64,000 nucleotides of DNA from Duganella aceris (GCF_011090165.1 NZ_JAADJT010000010.1:247154-311153), one strand, 5' to 3'; shown: positions 35,636-44,789, numbered from the stretch's first letter. Notes: generated by a model from the letters alone, not told the origin. Made by a program: numbers and translations.

Positions 35636-36247
35636 ATGAAAAGTTTGTATCTGCGTTCGGGCCTCGCCCTGCTGTGTGCCGTCATTCTGAGCGCCTGCGG
35701 CGGCGGCGGCGGCGACCTGGCGCTGCAGGGCGTCATCACCGGCAACGGCGTGGGCAAGTCCGGCCTGGTGCTGCAGAACGAGTCGAACGGCGAAAAGCTG
35801 CCGATCACGGCCGGCACCACCGCCTTCGTGTTCACCAAGCTGGTGGCGGTCGACGAGAAATTCAACATCACCATCGCCAGCCAGCCGATCGGCGCCAAGT
35901 GCGAAGCCACCGAAAACAGCGGCACCGCCAACGTCTACACCTCCTACCGCATCACCATCACCTGCACCGCCAATCCGTGGACGCTGGGCGGCAACATCAC
36001 CGGCCTGCGCGGCACCGGCCTGGCGCTGGCCAACGGTTCCGACACCGTCGCCGTGCTGCCGCCGGCCGTCGCCAACGCCGACGTCTCGTTCACCTTCCCG
36101 TCCAAGGTGGCCGACGGCTCGCAGTTCGGCGCCACGGTGCTGGTGCAGCCGCAAGGCCAGACCTGCACCATCGATCCCAAGAACAATCCGGGCGTGATGC
36201 CCGGTTCGGACGCGCTGGGCCTGGTAGTGAACTGCAAAAACAACTAA
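35636..36247 (+). CDS. Lipoprotein with two repeated beta modules (paralogue A)
   Basis: A 203-residue putative lipoprotein: signal peptide, lipobox LSAC near residue 20, then a Gly run. The mature part holds two similar modules of about 85 residues (about 28-110 and 115-203). Each has the pattern LxGxxxGxGxxGLxLxNGxxxxxV, then FxFxxxVxxGxxFxxxV, and ends at a conserved Cys. No function is known to me; the modules look like small Ig-like or surface beta domains. GGAGAGAG precedes the ATG. The next gene is a paralogue 58 bp downstream, so duplication is likely. Confidence 0.75.
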   Translation: MKSLYLRSGLALLCAVILSACGGGGGDLALQGVITGNGVGKSGLVLQNESNGEKLPITAGTTAFVFTKLVAVDEKFNITIASQPIGAKCEATENSGTANVYTSYRITITCTANPWTLGGNITGLRGTGLALANGSDTVAVLPPAVANADVSFTFPSKVADGSQFGATVLVQPQGQTCTIDPKNNPGVMPGSDALGLVVNCKNN

Positions 36248-36305
36248 TCGCCGGCGCCGCGCGCCTCCAGCGGGAGGGCGCGGCGCTCAATTTTTGGAGA
36301 AATAC

Positions 36306-36929
36306 ATGAAATTATCGTATGCAGGCGCCGGTGTGGCGCTGATCCTGGCGGCCACGCTGGCCGCTTGCGGCGGCAAGGCGCAGTTCACGCTGCAGGGCAC
36401 GGTCGACAACCTGAGGAATTCCGGCCTGGTGCTGGCCAACGGCAACGACACCGTCAGCGTGCCGGCCGGCGCCACCAGCTTCACCTTCCCGCAGCAGATC
36501 GACTACGGCACCACCTACAACATCACCGTCAAGACCGATCCGGCGCACATGAATTGCCAGATCGGCGGCGGCAGCGGTTCGGCCGGCCACACCGTCACCA
36601 TCCAGGCGCAGGTGGTGTGCAACCAGAACACCTACACGCTGGGCGGCCTGTTCACCGGCCTGACGGCGGCGGCCGACGGTACCGCGCGCACCGTGACCCT
36701 GCTCAACGGCAGTACCGGCGGCGCGGTGACGATCAGCAGCGCCAGCGGCACCCTCGGCGCCGGCGACTTCGTGTTCGGCACGCAAGTGGCGGACGGCCAG
36801 TCCTACGGCGTGACCGTGGTCAAGCCGGACGTGGCGAACGGCCTGACCTGCACCGTCGCCAACGGCACCGGCGTGATGCACGAGGCGGCGGTCAGCAACC
36901 TGATCCTGACCTGCGTCCCGACACCGTAA
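36306..36929 (+). CDS. Lipoprotein with two repeated beta modules (paralogue B)
   Basis: A 207-residue putative lipoprotein paralogous to the gene before it. Signal peptide with lipobox LAAC (about residue 21), then two modules (about 26-112, 114-207). They carry NSGLVLANGNDTVSVPAGATSFTF, with Cys near the end of each module (QAQVVC, LILTC). GGAGAA lies upstream of ATG 36306. Function unknown; the pair is probably outer-membrane anchored. Confidence 0.75.
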   Translation: MKLSYAGAGVALILAATLAACGGKAQFTLQGTVDNLRNSGLVLANGNDTVSVPAGATSFTFPQQIDYGTTYNITVKTDPAHMNCQIGGGSGSAGHTVTIQAQVVCNQNTYTLGGLFTGLTAAADGTARTVTLLNGSTGGAVTISSASGTLGAGDFVFGTQVADGQSYGVTVVKPDVANGLTCTVANGTGVMHEAAVSNLILTCVPTP

Positions 36930-37050
36930 GCGGCGCCGGGGAGATATTCGATATCGTAATAATTGATATTTGAAAAATAAAGTAGCGTTATATGCCGCGA
37001 CGCAGCATACTGCACTTGTCTCCTCCACTTCTTGCAAGAGAATTGGATTT

Positions 37051-37079
37051 AGCCCGCTTTCACCAGCGGGCTTTTTTTT
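37051..37079 (+). terminator. Rho-independent terminator after the lipoprotein pair
   Basis: Stem AGCCCGCT (37051-37058) with AGCGGGCT (37065-37072), a 6-base loop and then a run of T to 37079, a textbook terminator on the plus strand. The 120 bp before it are unusually AT-rich, including TTGATA and TTATAT promoter-like words, so the hairpin could also end a small RNA. Confidence 0.85.
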
Positions 37080-37093
37080 GCCTAAAAAAAAAC

Positions 37094-37179
37094 CGGTGTC
37101 AGTGCCGACATTCGGACACGAGTTCAGCCGTAGCGCACGCTACGGCTGAACTCGTGTCCGAATGTCGGCACTGACACCG
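37094..37179. repeat. 86-bp perfect palindrome before the rsmA 3' end
   Basis: Two perfect 42-bp arms with a 2-base centre (CA, 37136-37137). The outer sequence is CGGTGTCAGTGCCGACATTC. It lies directly after the T run of the terminator and ends five bases before the rsmA stop, at a convergent junction. It has the same length as, and is visibly related to, the palindrome at 33549-33634. Confidence 0.92.
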
Positions 37180-37184
37180 CTGTT

Positions 37185-37952
37185 TTAGAGCAGGTTGGCC
37201 AGCGCGACGTACTGGGCCAGGCCGACCATCTCGGGACGGTCGGTCGGGTCGATGCCGGCGGCGACGATCTGCGCCTCGGTGAACATCCCGGCCAGGCAGT
37301 TGCGGATCACCTTGCGCCGCTGCGAGAACGCCTTCAACACCACCGCCTCCAGCGTCGGGCCGTCGCACGCCAGCGGCTGGGCCACCGGGATCATGCGCAC
37401 GATCGCCGACTCCACCTTCGGCGGCGGGTCGAACGCTTCCGGCGGCACCACGAACAGCAGCGTCATGTCGTAGCGCCATTGCAGCATCACCGACAGCCGG
37501 CCGTAAGTCTTGCTGCCCGGCGGCGCCACCATCCGCTCGACCACTTCCTTCTGCAGCATGAAATGCTGGTCCTGCACCTGCGGCGCGAACGTCGCCAGGT
37601 GGAACAGCAGCGGACTGGAGATGTTGTACGGCAGGTTGCCGACGATGCGCAGTTTTTGTCCGGCCGACACCGGGATGGCGCCGAAGTCGAACTTCAGCGC
37701 GTCGCCGGCGTGGATGGTCAGCTTGGCCGGGTTGTAGGTCTTTTCCAGCCGCGCCACCAGGTCGCGGTCCAGCTCGACCACGTGCATCATCTTCAGCGTG
37801 CGCAGCAACTGTTCGGTCATCGCCCCCAGGCCGGGGCCGATCTCGACCAGCGTGTCGTCCGGCGCCGGGGCGATCGCCTCGGTGATGCTGGCGAGCACGT
37901 ATTTATCGTGTAAAAAATTTTGGCCGAAGCGTTTGCGGGCGACGTGTTTCAT
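37185..37952 (-). CDS. rsmA: 16S rRNA dimethyladenosine transferase RsmA (KsgA)
   Basis: A 255-residue SAM-dependent enzyme that dimethylates A1518 and A1519 of 16S rRNA late in 30S assembly. Motifs: RKRFGQNFLHDKYV, the SAM loop VEIGPGLGAMTEQLL, and the catalytic VGNLPYNISSPLLFHL. It is the last gene of lptD-surA-pdxA-rsmA, 12 bp after pdxA. The apaG/apaH genes that follow in E. coli are absent. Confidence 0.97.
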   Translation of the reverse strand: MKHVARKRFGQNFLHDKYVLASITEAIAPAPDDTLVEIGPGLGAMTEQLLRTLKMMHVVELDRDLVARLEKTYNPAKLTIHAGDALKFDFGAIPVSAGQKLRIVGNLPYNISSPLLFHLATFAPQVQDQHFMLQKEVVERMVAPPGSKTYGRLSVMLQWRYDMTLLFVVPPEAFDPPPKVESAIVRMIPVAQPLACDGPTLEAVVLKAFSQRRKVIRNCLAGMFTEAQIVAAGIDPTDRPEMVGLAQYVALANLL

Positions 37953-37964
37953 GGTGTTCTTATG

Positions 37965-39041
37965 TTAAGAGGTGGTGGAGGCCGCCACGGCGTCGGCCAT
38001 GGCGACGGCGGTGGCGATCGCGGCGTCCATGCTGCCGCGGTCGGCCAGGCCGAAGCCTTGTGCCGCCAGGTCGAGCGCGGTGCCGTGGTCGACCGAGGTG
38101 CGGATCAGCGGCAGCCCCAGCGTGATGTTGACGCCCTGGCCGAACGTGGCGTACTTCAGCACCGGCAAGCCCTGGTCGTGGTACATCGCCAGCACGCAGT
38201 CGGCGTGCTGCAGGTATTTGGGCTGGAACAGCGTGTCGGCCGGATACGGGCCGCGCGCGTCGATGCCGCGCGCGCGGGCGGCGGCGATCGCCGGGGCGAT
38301 GACGTCGATGTCTTCGCGCCCCAGGTAGCCGCCCTCGCCGGCGTGCGGGTTCAGGCCGCACAACAGGATGCGCGGCGCGGCGATGCCGAACTTGGTCTTC
38401 AGGTCGTGGTCGATGATGTCCAGCACCCGCGCCAGCCCGTCAACGCTGATCGCGGCCGCCACGTCCTTCAGCGCCAGATGGGTGCTGGCCAGCGCGACGC
38501 GCAGCGGCGGCGCCCCCGGCGGGGAGCCCGGCTGGCCGGCCAGCATCATCACCACCTGCGGCGTGCCGCTCCGTTCGGCGAAATATTCGGTGTGGCCGGA
38601 GAACTTGACGCCGGCGTCGTTGATGGTGCTCTTTTGCAGCGGCGCGGTGACCACCGCTTCGAACCAGCCGGCGCGCACGCCTTCCAGCGCGGCATCCAGC
38701 GTGGCCAGCACGCTGCGGCCGTTCTCCGGGTCCAGCACGCCCGGCACCACGTGCGCCGCCAGCGGCACGTCGATCACGCTGAGCCGGCCCGGCCCGAAGT
38801 GCGGCAGGCCGCCGTGGCGCACCGCCTGCAGCGACAGCGCCGACAAGCGGATGGCGGGATCGACCGCGTCGGCCGTCATCGCCAGGAAGGCGGCGTCGCC
38901 CAGCAGCACGCAGTTGACCGTGTCGCGGCAGGCCCAGGCGGCGCGCAGCGAGATTTCCGGGCCGATGCCGGCCGGCTCGCCGACCGTGACCGCGATGGCG
39001 GGGCGCACTCCCGGGCGCCGTGTGGTTGGATAGGCGCTCAT
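37965..39041 (-). CDS. pdxA: 4-hydroxythreonine-4-phosphate dehydrogenase
   Basis: A 358-residue NAD-dependent enzyme of vitamin B6 synthesis. Typical features are AVTVGEPAGIGPEIS at the start, KFSGHTEYFAE, and the metal-binding His residues in NPHAGEGGYLGREE and AMYHDQGLPVLKY. The length is about 30 residues above E. coli PdxA, mainly from Ala-rich ends. It lies 18 bp after surA in the standard order. Confidence 0.96.
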   Translation of the reverse strand: MSAYPTTRRPGVRPAIAVTVGEPAGIGPEISLRAAWACRDTVNCVLLGDAAFLAMTADAVDPAIRLSALSLQAVRHGGLPHFGPGRLSVIDVPLAAHVVPGVLDPENGRSVLATLDAALEGVRAGWFEAVVTAPLQKSTINDAGVKFSGHTEYFAERSGTPQVVMMLAGQPGSPPGAPPLRVALASTHLALKDVAAAISVDGLARVLDIIDHDLKTKFGIAAPRILLCGLNPHAGEGGYLGREDIDVIAPAIAAARARGIDARGPYPADTLFQPKYLQHADCVLAMYHDQGLPVLKYATFGQGVNITLGLPLIRTSVDHGTALDLAAQGFGLADRGSMDAAIATAVAMADAVAASTTS

Positions 39042-39059
39042 GCGTGCTCCCCGATGCGC

Positions 39060-40529
39060 TTATTTGCCGACGTTGCCGTCGCCTTCGACGCGGTACTCGA
39101 CGTAGGCGCGGTCGCGGATCTCCCGCTGCCAGCTTTCGCCGGCCTCTTCCAGCTTGCGCTCGCGGATCGCCTGGCGCGCGTTGTTGCGCTCGCGCTCTTT
39201 CGAGACGTCGTCGCTCTTGCGCTCCAGTACTTCGATCAGGTGGATGCCGAAGCTGGTTTCCACCGGCTGGCTCACTTCGCCGATCTTCAGGTTGTTCATC
39301 GCCGCCTCGAATTCCGGCATGGTGTCGCCCGGATACAGCCAGCCCAGGTCGCCGCCCTTGGCGGCCGCGCCGTCGGTCGACACCAGCCGCGCCAGGTCCT
39401 CGAACTTGGCGGCGTTGTTGTCCAGCCGTTCCTTCAGCTCCAGCAGCTTGCGCTTGGCGTCGGCCGCGCTCATGGTCGGCGTCACCTTGATCAGGATGTG
39501 GCGCGCGTGGGTCTGCTGCACCGCGGCCACCGCCTGCGCCTCGGCCAGGCTGCGCCGGTCCACCACCTTCAGGATGTGGAACGCGCCGGTGCTCTTGATG
39601 ATCGGCGTCACCTGCCCGGCCTTGAGCTTGGCCAGCGCCTCGGCGAACACCGGCGGCAGCCGCTCCGGCTGGCGCCAGCCGATCACGCCGCCCTGCAGCG
39701 CGTCGCTGGAGTCGGAATAGGTGCCGGCCATCTTGGCGAAGTCGGCGCCGGTGCGCAGCTGGCGCATCACTTCCTCGGCGCGCGCGCGGCGCTGGGCGAT
39801 CACTTCGGCGGTGGCGTTGTCCGGAATGCGCACCATGATCTGCGAGATGTTGACCTCGAACTGTTCGGCGGCGGCGGCCTTCTCGGCCGCCATGAAACTG
39901 TCCACCTCGGCTTCGGAGATCTGCAGCTTGGCGTCCACCTCGTGCTCGCGCAGGCGCTGCATGATGATTTCTTCGCGGATTTCTTCGCGGAACGAGGCGA
40001 ACGGCGTGCCGTCCTTTTCCATCTGGTTGCGCAAGTCCTGCACGCTGAGCTTTTGCGCCTCGGCGATGCGGGCGATGGCGCGGTCCAGTTGCAGGTCGTC
40101 GACGCGCACGCCCATTTCCTTGGCCATCTGCAGCTGCGAGCGCTCGACGATCATGCGTTCGAGCAGCTGGCGCCGCAGGTCGGCCGCCTCCGGCATCGCC
40201 ACGTTCTGCGCCTTCATGCGGGCGGTGACGGTCTTGATGCGGTTGGCCAGCTCGCGCTGGGTGATGACGTCGTCGTTGACCACCACCACGATCGAGTCGA
40301 TGGCGACGTTGCCGCTCTCGCCCGGCGGCAGGAAGCCGGCGCCGTCGGCCTTCGGCTTGGCGGCGGCCGCCGGACCGGCGTTGGCGTTGGCGCTCGCGCT
40401 GGCGGCGGGGGCGGTGGCCGCGACCGGCTCCGCTTTCTTTTTCGACGAGAACAGGCTGCAACCGCTCAGCGCGGCCGTGCACAACAGCACCGCGAGAATT
40501 TTCATTTGATACATACTGGCATTACGCAT
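39060..40529 (-). CDS. surA: Periplasmic chaperone/peptidyl-prolyl isomerase SurA, with a lipobox
   Basis: A 489-residue SurA: N-terminal chaperone part (DSIVVVVNDDVITQRELANR is diagnostic), two parvulin domains (about 230-330 and 345-440, including VQQTHARHILIKV and GGDLGWLYPGD), and a C-terminal helix. It escorts outer-membrane proteins such as LptD to the Bam complex. Unlike E. coli SurA, the signal sequence ends in a lipobox (AALSGC, followed by SLF), which predicts a lipid-anchored form, and an Ala/Lys/Pro-rich linker (about 28-70) follows. In-frame ATGs at 40514 and 40505 are alternative starts; all keep the lipobox. Confidence 0.94.
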   Translation of the reverse strand: MRNASMYQMKILAVLLCTAALSGCSLFSSKKKAEPVAATAPAASASANANAGPAAAAKPKADGAGFLPPGESGNVAIDSIVVVVNDDVITQRELANRIKTVTARMKAQNVAMPEAADLRRQLLERMIVERSQLQMAKEMGVRVDDLQLDRAIARIAEAQKLSVQDLRNQMEKDGTPFASFREEIREEIIMQRLREHEVDAKLQISEAEVDSFMAAEKAAAAEQFEVNISQIMVRIPDNATAEVIAQRRARAEEVMRQLRTGADFAKMAGTYSDSSDALQGGVIGWRQPERLPPVFAEALAKLKAGQVTPIIKSTGAFHILKVVDRRSLAEAQAVAAVQQTHARHILIKVTPTMSAADAKRKLLELKERLDNNAAKFEDLARLVSTDGAAAKGGDLGWLYPGDTMPEFEAAMNNLKIGEVSQPVETSFGIHLIEVLERKSDDVSKERERNNARQAIRERKLEEAGESWQREIRDRAYVEYRVEGDGNVGK

Positions 40530-40606
40530 GGTAGAACGCTCTTGAGTCAGGTGTAAAAAAAATCAAAAAACGTCCGCCGCCGGTGCCGCGCGGCGGACGC
40601 CTTGCT

Positions 40607-42892
40607 TTAGCGGGCGTAGCCCTCGTTCAATCGTTGATAACCGGGAATACTGTTTTTCATCGCCTCCAGCGGACTGCCGACGCCCAGGTGCGACAGGCCG
40701 TTCAGCTCCAGCTGGAAGAAGATCTGGGTCGAGGCCTTGGTCGAGGTGGTCACGAAGCGCTGGCCGCCGGTGCGGAACACCCAGCAGTCGGCGTTGTACT
40801 CGAGGCCGACCAGGCTTTCCAGGATCTTCTTGTCCTGCAGCGAGTAGCTGATCCGGCCGACGCCGTACCAGCGCTGGAAGATCGGCCACTGGGTCGACAG
40901 CTCGACGTTCTTGAAGCTGTTGCGCAGGTAGCGGTAGCCCAGGTTCAACACCTTCTTGGCGCCCGGCGCCCACTGCGTGGTGTAGCTTTGCGACACCACC
41001 CGGCTCTGGCTCGGGTTGTACTGCACCGCGCTGTCGAACGACCAGGTCTCGGAGATGCGGCCGGTCGCGGCCAGCAGGATGTCGGAGTGGGCGTCGACCA
41101 CGGTCGGCGTGGTCGGCAGCTGCACCATCTGGTCGCGGAAGTAGAAGCGCTGGCCGAACGCCAGCCGCAACGCTTCGGCGCCGTTGGCGTCGAGGAAGCG
41201 CGACACCAGCGCCGCCGTCAGCTGGTTGGCGTCGCCGATGCGGTCCGAGCCGACGAAGCGGTTTTCGCTGAAGATCTGGCTGAAGTTGAAGGTGGCGGCG
41301 TCGGTGTCGAAGGTCGGGAACTTGCTCTGGTCGCGGTACGGCGTGTTGACGTAGAACAGGCGCGGTTCCAGCGTCTGCGTCATGGCCTTGCCGCCCCACT
41401 GGATGTCGCGCTCGAACACCAGCCCGGAATCGAGCGAGAAGGTCGGCACCACCCGCGACAGGTTGGTCGACGGGTCGTCCCGGCCGGCCGACGCGTCCTT
41501 GAACGCGTCCAGCTGGTAGCTGGCCATGTTGACCATGACCTTGGGCGTGATGAAATAGCTGGCGCCGATGATCGGATAGCTCAGCTGCGGAATCGCCAGC
41601 AGGCGGGTGCCGTTGATCAGCGTCGGGTGGTAGAAGCGCGTCAGCTCGCCGTCGAAGCCCCAGTCGAAGCCGCCGGCCACGTCGTACTGGGCGGCGTGGA
41701 AGTTGATCGCCGGCAGCCGGTCGTACGGCCGCGTGACGAACAGCGAGGCGTCGACCGCCGATTCCGGATCCTGCAGCACCTGGTACTTCTGCGCCCGCGC
41801 GGTCAGGGTCCAGAACTCGCCGTGGTAGTCGGTGCGCAGTTCGCGCAGCAGCTGCCGCTCGGTCGAGCTCGACACGGTCTTGGAAAAGTCGCTCGGGTAG
41901 TTGTCGTCCGAGGCGGCGCGCACGCTCCAGCCGAACGACCAGTCCTTGCTCAGGTCCTGCTCGTGCTTGGACTTGATGCTCCAGCGGTCGGCGCTCTTGT
42001 CCGGGTTGCTCTCGGCGTACTTGCGGTCGTGCGGCAGGTATTCCAGATAGGTTTCGCCGCGGTACAGGCCGCCGTCGGTCTCGCCCAGGTAGCGGCCGTT
42101 GGCGCCGAACTGGATGCCGCGGCTGCCGATGATCTTCGGGTACAGCGTCAGGTCGCGGTTGGGCGCGATATTGAAGTAGTACGGCACCACCAGCTCGGCG
42201 CCGTTCTTCGAGCTGAAGCCGGGCGTCGGCGACAGCCAGCCGGAGCGGCGCGCGCCCGACAGCGAGAACGACAGCGCCGGCGTGCCCAGGATCGGCACGT
42301 CCTTGAAATAGATGACGGTGGTGCCGGCGGTGCCGACGTCGCGGCCGGAATCGAGGTTCAGCGTGCTGGAGCGCAGATACCAGTCCGGGTTGTAGCCCTG
42401 GCAGGTGCTGTAGGTGCCGTTGACCACCACCGCCACGTCCTCGTTGACGAAGTTGATGCGCTCCGCCTTGCCCTGGCCGCTGTTGGTTTCCAGCTTGTAG
42501 GTCGGGTTGAGCATGTAGCCCTGGCCGCTGTCCATGTTCAATTTCAGCTCGTCGCCGGTGAAATAGTCGCCGAAGCGCCAGATCTTCACGTTGCCGCTGG
42601 CCTCGACCTCGTTCTCGACCTGGCGCAGGCACGCGGTGTCGGCGGTGATCCGGGTCTTGTCCTTGATCAGTTCGGCGTTCCGCTCCAGCGTGACCTCACG
42701 CTCGGGGCGGCCGCCGATGTCCTCGGCCTTCACGGTGGTGACGGCGTCCTTGTCCTCCACCCTGGGGGGCCGCTGCTTGAGCGGAGCCTGGGCGTAGGCG
42801 GGCACTGCCGAAACAGTGAAGATGGCAGTCAGGGCAAGCGCCCAGCGTTGCGTGCTTGAAGGGGGGGCCGGAAGCCAGCGCATGCGACTCAT
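40607..42892 (-). CDS. lptD: LPS-assembly protein LptD
   Basis: A 761-residue outer-membrane protein that inserts LPS with LptE. A signal peptide ends at AYA (about residue 34). Next comes a periplasmic beta-jellyroll (OstA-type, about 60-200: ADTACLRQVENEVEASGNV, FTGDELKLNMDSGQGYML), then a large beta barrel with repeated aromatic-rich strands. Cys residues (about 72, 172 and near the C-terminus) fit the disulfide pattern. It heads the lptD-surA-pdxA-rsmA operon and is divergent from amgK. Confidence 0.96.
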   Translation of the reverse strand: MSRMRWLPAPPSSTQRWALALTAIFTVSAVPAYAQAPLKQRPPRVEDKDAVTTVKAEDIGGRPEREVTLERNAELIKDKTRITADTACLRQVENEVEASGNVKIWRFGDYFTGDELKLNMDSGQGYMLNPTYKLETNSGQGKAERINFVNEDVAVVVNGTYSTCQGYNPDWYLRSSTLNLDSGRDVGTAGTTVIYFKDVPILGTPALSFSLSGARRSGWLSPTPGFSSKNGAELVVPYYFNIAPNRDLTLYPKIIGSRGIQFGANGRYLGETDGGLYRGETYLEYLPHDRKYAESNPDKSADRWSIKSKHEQDLSKDWSFGWSVRAASDDNYPSDFSKTVSSSTERQLLRELRTDYHGEFWTLTARAQKYQVLQDPESAVDASLFVTRPYDRLPAINFHAAQYDVAGGFDWGFDGELTRFYHPTLINGTRLLAIPQLSYPIIGASYFITPKVMVNMASYQLDAFKDASAGRDDPSTNLSRVVPTFSLDSGLVFERDIQWGGKAMTQTLEPRLFYVNTPYRDQSKFPTFDTDAATFNFSQIFSENRFVGSDRIGDANQLTAALVSRFLDANGAEALRLAFGQRFYFRDQMVQLPTTPTVVDAHSDILLAATGRISETWSFDSAVQYNPSQSRVVSQSYTTQWAPGAKKVLNLGYRYLRNSFKNVELSTQWPIFQRWYGVGRISYSLQDKKILESLVGLEYNADCWVFRTGGQRFVTTSTKASTQIFFQLELNGLSHLGVGSPLEAMKNSIPGYQRLNEGYAR

Positions 42893-42991
42893 GAAAAGAA
42901 GGGAGGAAGCACCATGAAAGGCGATTTTTTAATTTGAATCCCTTATTATATGGGAATCTTCACCTCCCACCGGTTTCCAAGGCTCGTTGCT

Positions 42992-44047
42992 ATGTCTTTA
43001 TTACAGAATTTAACTTCCGATACATCCGCCGATCCGCGTCTGGCGCTGCTGACGGCCTGGCTCGCCACGCTCGATGTTGTCGATGTGACCACCGCCCGCC
43101 CGGCCTCGGCCGACGCCAGCTTCCGCCGCTATTTCCGCGTCGACGTGCTGCCCGCGCACCGGGCCAGCCTCGGCGACACGCTGATCGTCATGGACGCGCC
43201 GCCGGAGCGCGAGAACGTGCTGGCGTTTGTCAAGGTTGACGAAATGCTCACGCATGCCGGCGTCTCGGTGCCGCGCATCGTCGCCACCGATTACGAGGCC
43301 GGCTTCCTGCTGATGTCCGACCTGGGCGTGACCACCTACCTGCAGGTGCTGGACCACGACAACGCCTCGACCATGTACGCCGAGGCGCTGGAGGCGCTGG
43401 TCAAGTTCCAGGCCAGCAGCCAGCCGGACGTGCTGCCCGAATACGACCGCGCCTTCCTGCTGCGCGAAATGAACCTGTTCCCCGAGTGGTACATCGGCCA
43501 GCACCTGAACGCCACGCTGAGCGACAAGCAGTCGGCCGAGCTGCAGGGCGTGTTCGAGGCGATCCTGGCCAATGTGTGCGCGCAGCAGCAGGTGTATGTG
43601 CACCGCGACTTCCACTCGCGCAACCTGATGTGGATGGACGCCGGCAACCCCGGCGTGCTGGACTTCCAGGACGCGCTGTACGGCCCGGTCACCTACGACC
43701 TGGCCTCGCTGCTGCGCGACGCCTACGTGCAGTGGGACGAGGAACTGGTGCTGGACTGGGCGATCCGCTACTGGCAGCACGCCAAGTCCGCCGGGCTGCC
43801 GGTCAACCAGGACATCGACGCCTTCTACAAGGACTTCGAGTACATGGGCCTGCAACGCCACCTGAAGATCCTCGGCCTGTTCTGCCGCCTCCACTACCGC
43901 GACGGCAAGGCGCAGTACCTGGACGACCTGCCGACCGTGATGGACTACGTGCGCAAGACCGCCGGCCGCTACAAGGATCTGAAGCCATTGCTGCGCCTGC
44001 TCGACGCGCTGGAAGACAAGCAGCCGCAAGTCGGCTACACCTTCTGA
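42992..44047 (+). CDS. amgK: N-acetylmuramate/N-acetylglucosamine kinase AmgK
   Basis: A 351-residue APH-type kinase. Visible motifs are the Brenner loop VYVHRDFHSRNLMW and the metal-binding LDFQDALYGP. With MurU downstream (7 bp) and lptD divergent, it matches the AmgK-MurU peptidoglycan recycling route described in Pseudomonas. AmgK phosphorylates MurNAc at the anomeric carbon, bypassing fosfomycin-sensitive MurA. ATG 42992 (MSLLQNLTSD) is favoured over ATG 42950, whose extra residues look non-homologous. Confidence 0.9.
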   Translation: MSLLQNLTSDTSADPRLALLTAWLATLDVVDVTTARPASADASFRRYFRVDVLPAHRASLGDTLIVMDAPPERENVLAFVKVDEMLTHAGVSVPRIVATDYEAGFLLMSDLGVTTYLQVLDHDNASTMYAEALEALVKFQASSQPDVLPEYDRAFLLREMNLFPEWYIGQHLNATLSDKQSAELQGVFEAILANVCAQQQVYVHRDFHSRNLMWMDAGNPGVLDFQDALYGPVTYDLASLLRDAYVQWDEELVLDWAIRYWQHAKSAGLPVNQDIDAFYKDFEYMGLQRHLKILGLFCRLHYRDGKAQYLDDLPTVMDYVRKTAGRYKDLKPLLRLLDALEDKQPQVGYTF

Positions 44048-44054
44048 GGCGCGC

Positions 44055-44789
44055 ATGAAAGCCATGATCTTCGCCGCCGGCCGCGGCGAACGGATGCGTC
44101 CCCTGACCGACACCACGCCCAAGCCGCTGCTCAAAGTGCGCGGCCGGCCGCTGATCGTCTGGCACATCCTCAACCTGGTGCGCGCCGGCATCACCGACAT
44201 CGTCATCAACCACGCCCACCTGGGCGACCAGATCGAGGCCGCGCTGGGCGACGGCGGCCAGTTCGGCGCCCGGCTGATGTACTCGCGCGAGGCGACCGCG
44301 CTGGAGACCGCCGGCGGCATCGCCACCGCGCGCCATCTGCTGGGCGAGGAGCCGTTCGTCGCGGTGTCGGGCGACATCTACATCCCCTACTTCGACTTCG
44401 AGCAGGTCAAGGACGTGTTGCACGACAAGGACATGTGGGGCAATCCCTACCCGGCCGACCAGCGCGACGTCTGCTGGCTGTACCTGGTGCCCAACCCGGA
44501 CTTCCACCCGGACGGCGATTTCGGACTGACCATGTATTCGGTCAGCAGCGACGGCGCGCCGAAATGGACCTTCGGCAACATCGGCGTCTACCGTCCCGAA
44601 ATGTTCGACGGCATCGCGCCGGGCCAGCACGCCAAGCTGGGGCCGCTGATCCGCGCCTACGCCGACCGGCGCCAGGTCGGCGGCGAAGTCTACCAGGGCG
44701 AATGGCACAACCTCGGCACCGTGCGGCAGCTGGAAGCGCTGAACGCGCCGCCGGCGACGCGCCTGGCGGCGGCCAAAGGCGTGCGGTGA
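44055..44789 (+). CDS. murU: N-acetylmuramate alpha-1-phosphate uridylyltransferase MurU
   Basis: A 244-residue nucleotidyltransferase. The Rossmann start AMIFAAGRGERMRPLTDTTPKPLLKV carries the G-x-G-x-R signature and the Lys of the sugar-nucleotide transferases; GDIYIPYFDFEQV holds the metal Asp. It makes UDP-MurNAc from the AmgK product and UTP. The stop shares a base with the next start (TGATG), so pepP is translationally coupled. Confidence 0.9.
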   Translation: MKAMIFAAGRGERMRPLTDTTPKPLLKVRGRPLIVWHILNLVRAGITDIVINHAHLGDQIEAALGDGGQFGARLMYSREATALETAGGIATARHLLGEEPFVAVSGDIYIPYFDFEQVKDVLHDKDMWGNPYPADQRDVCWLYLVPNPDFHPDGDFGLTMYSVSSDGAPKWTFGNIGVYRPEMFDGIAPGQHAKLGPLIRAYADRRQVGGEVYQGEWHNLGTVRQLEALNAPPATRLAAAKGVR

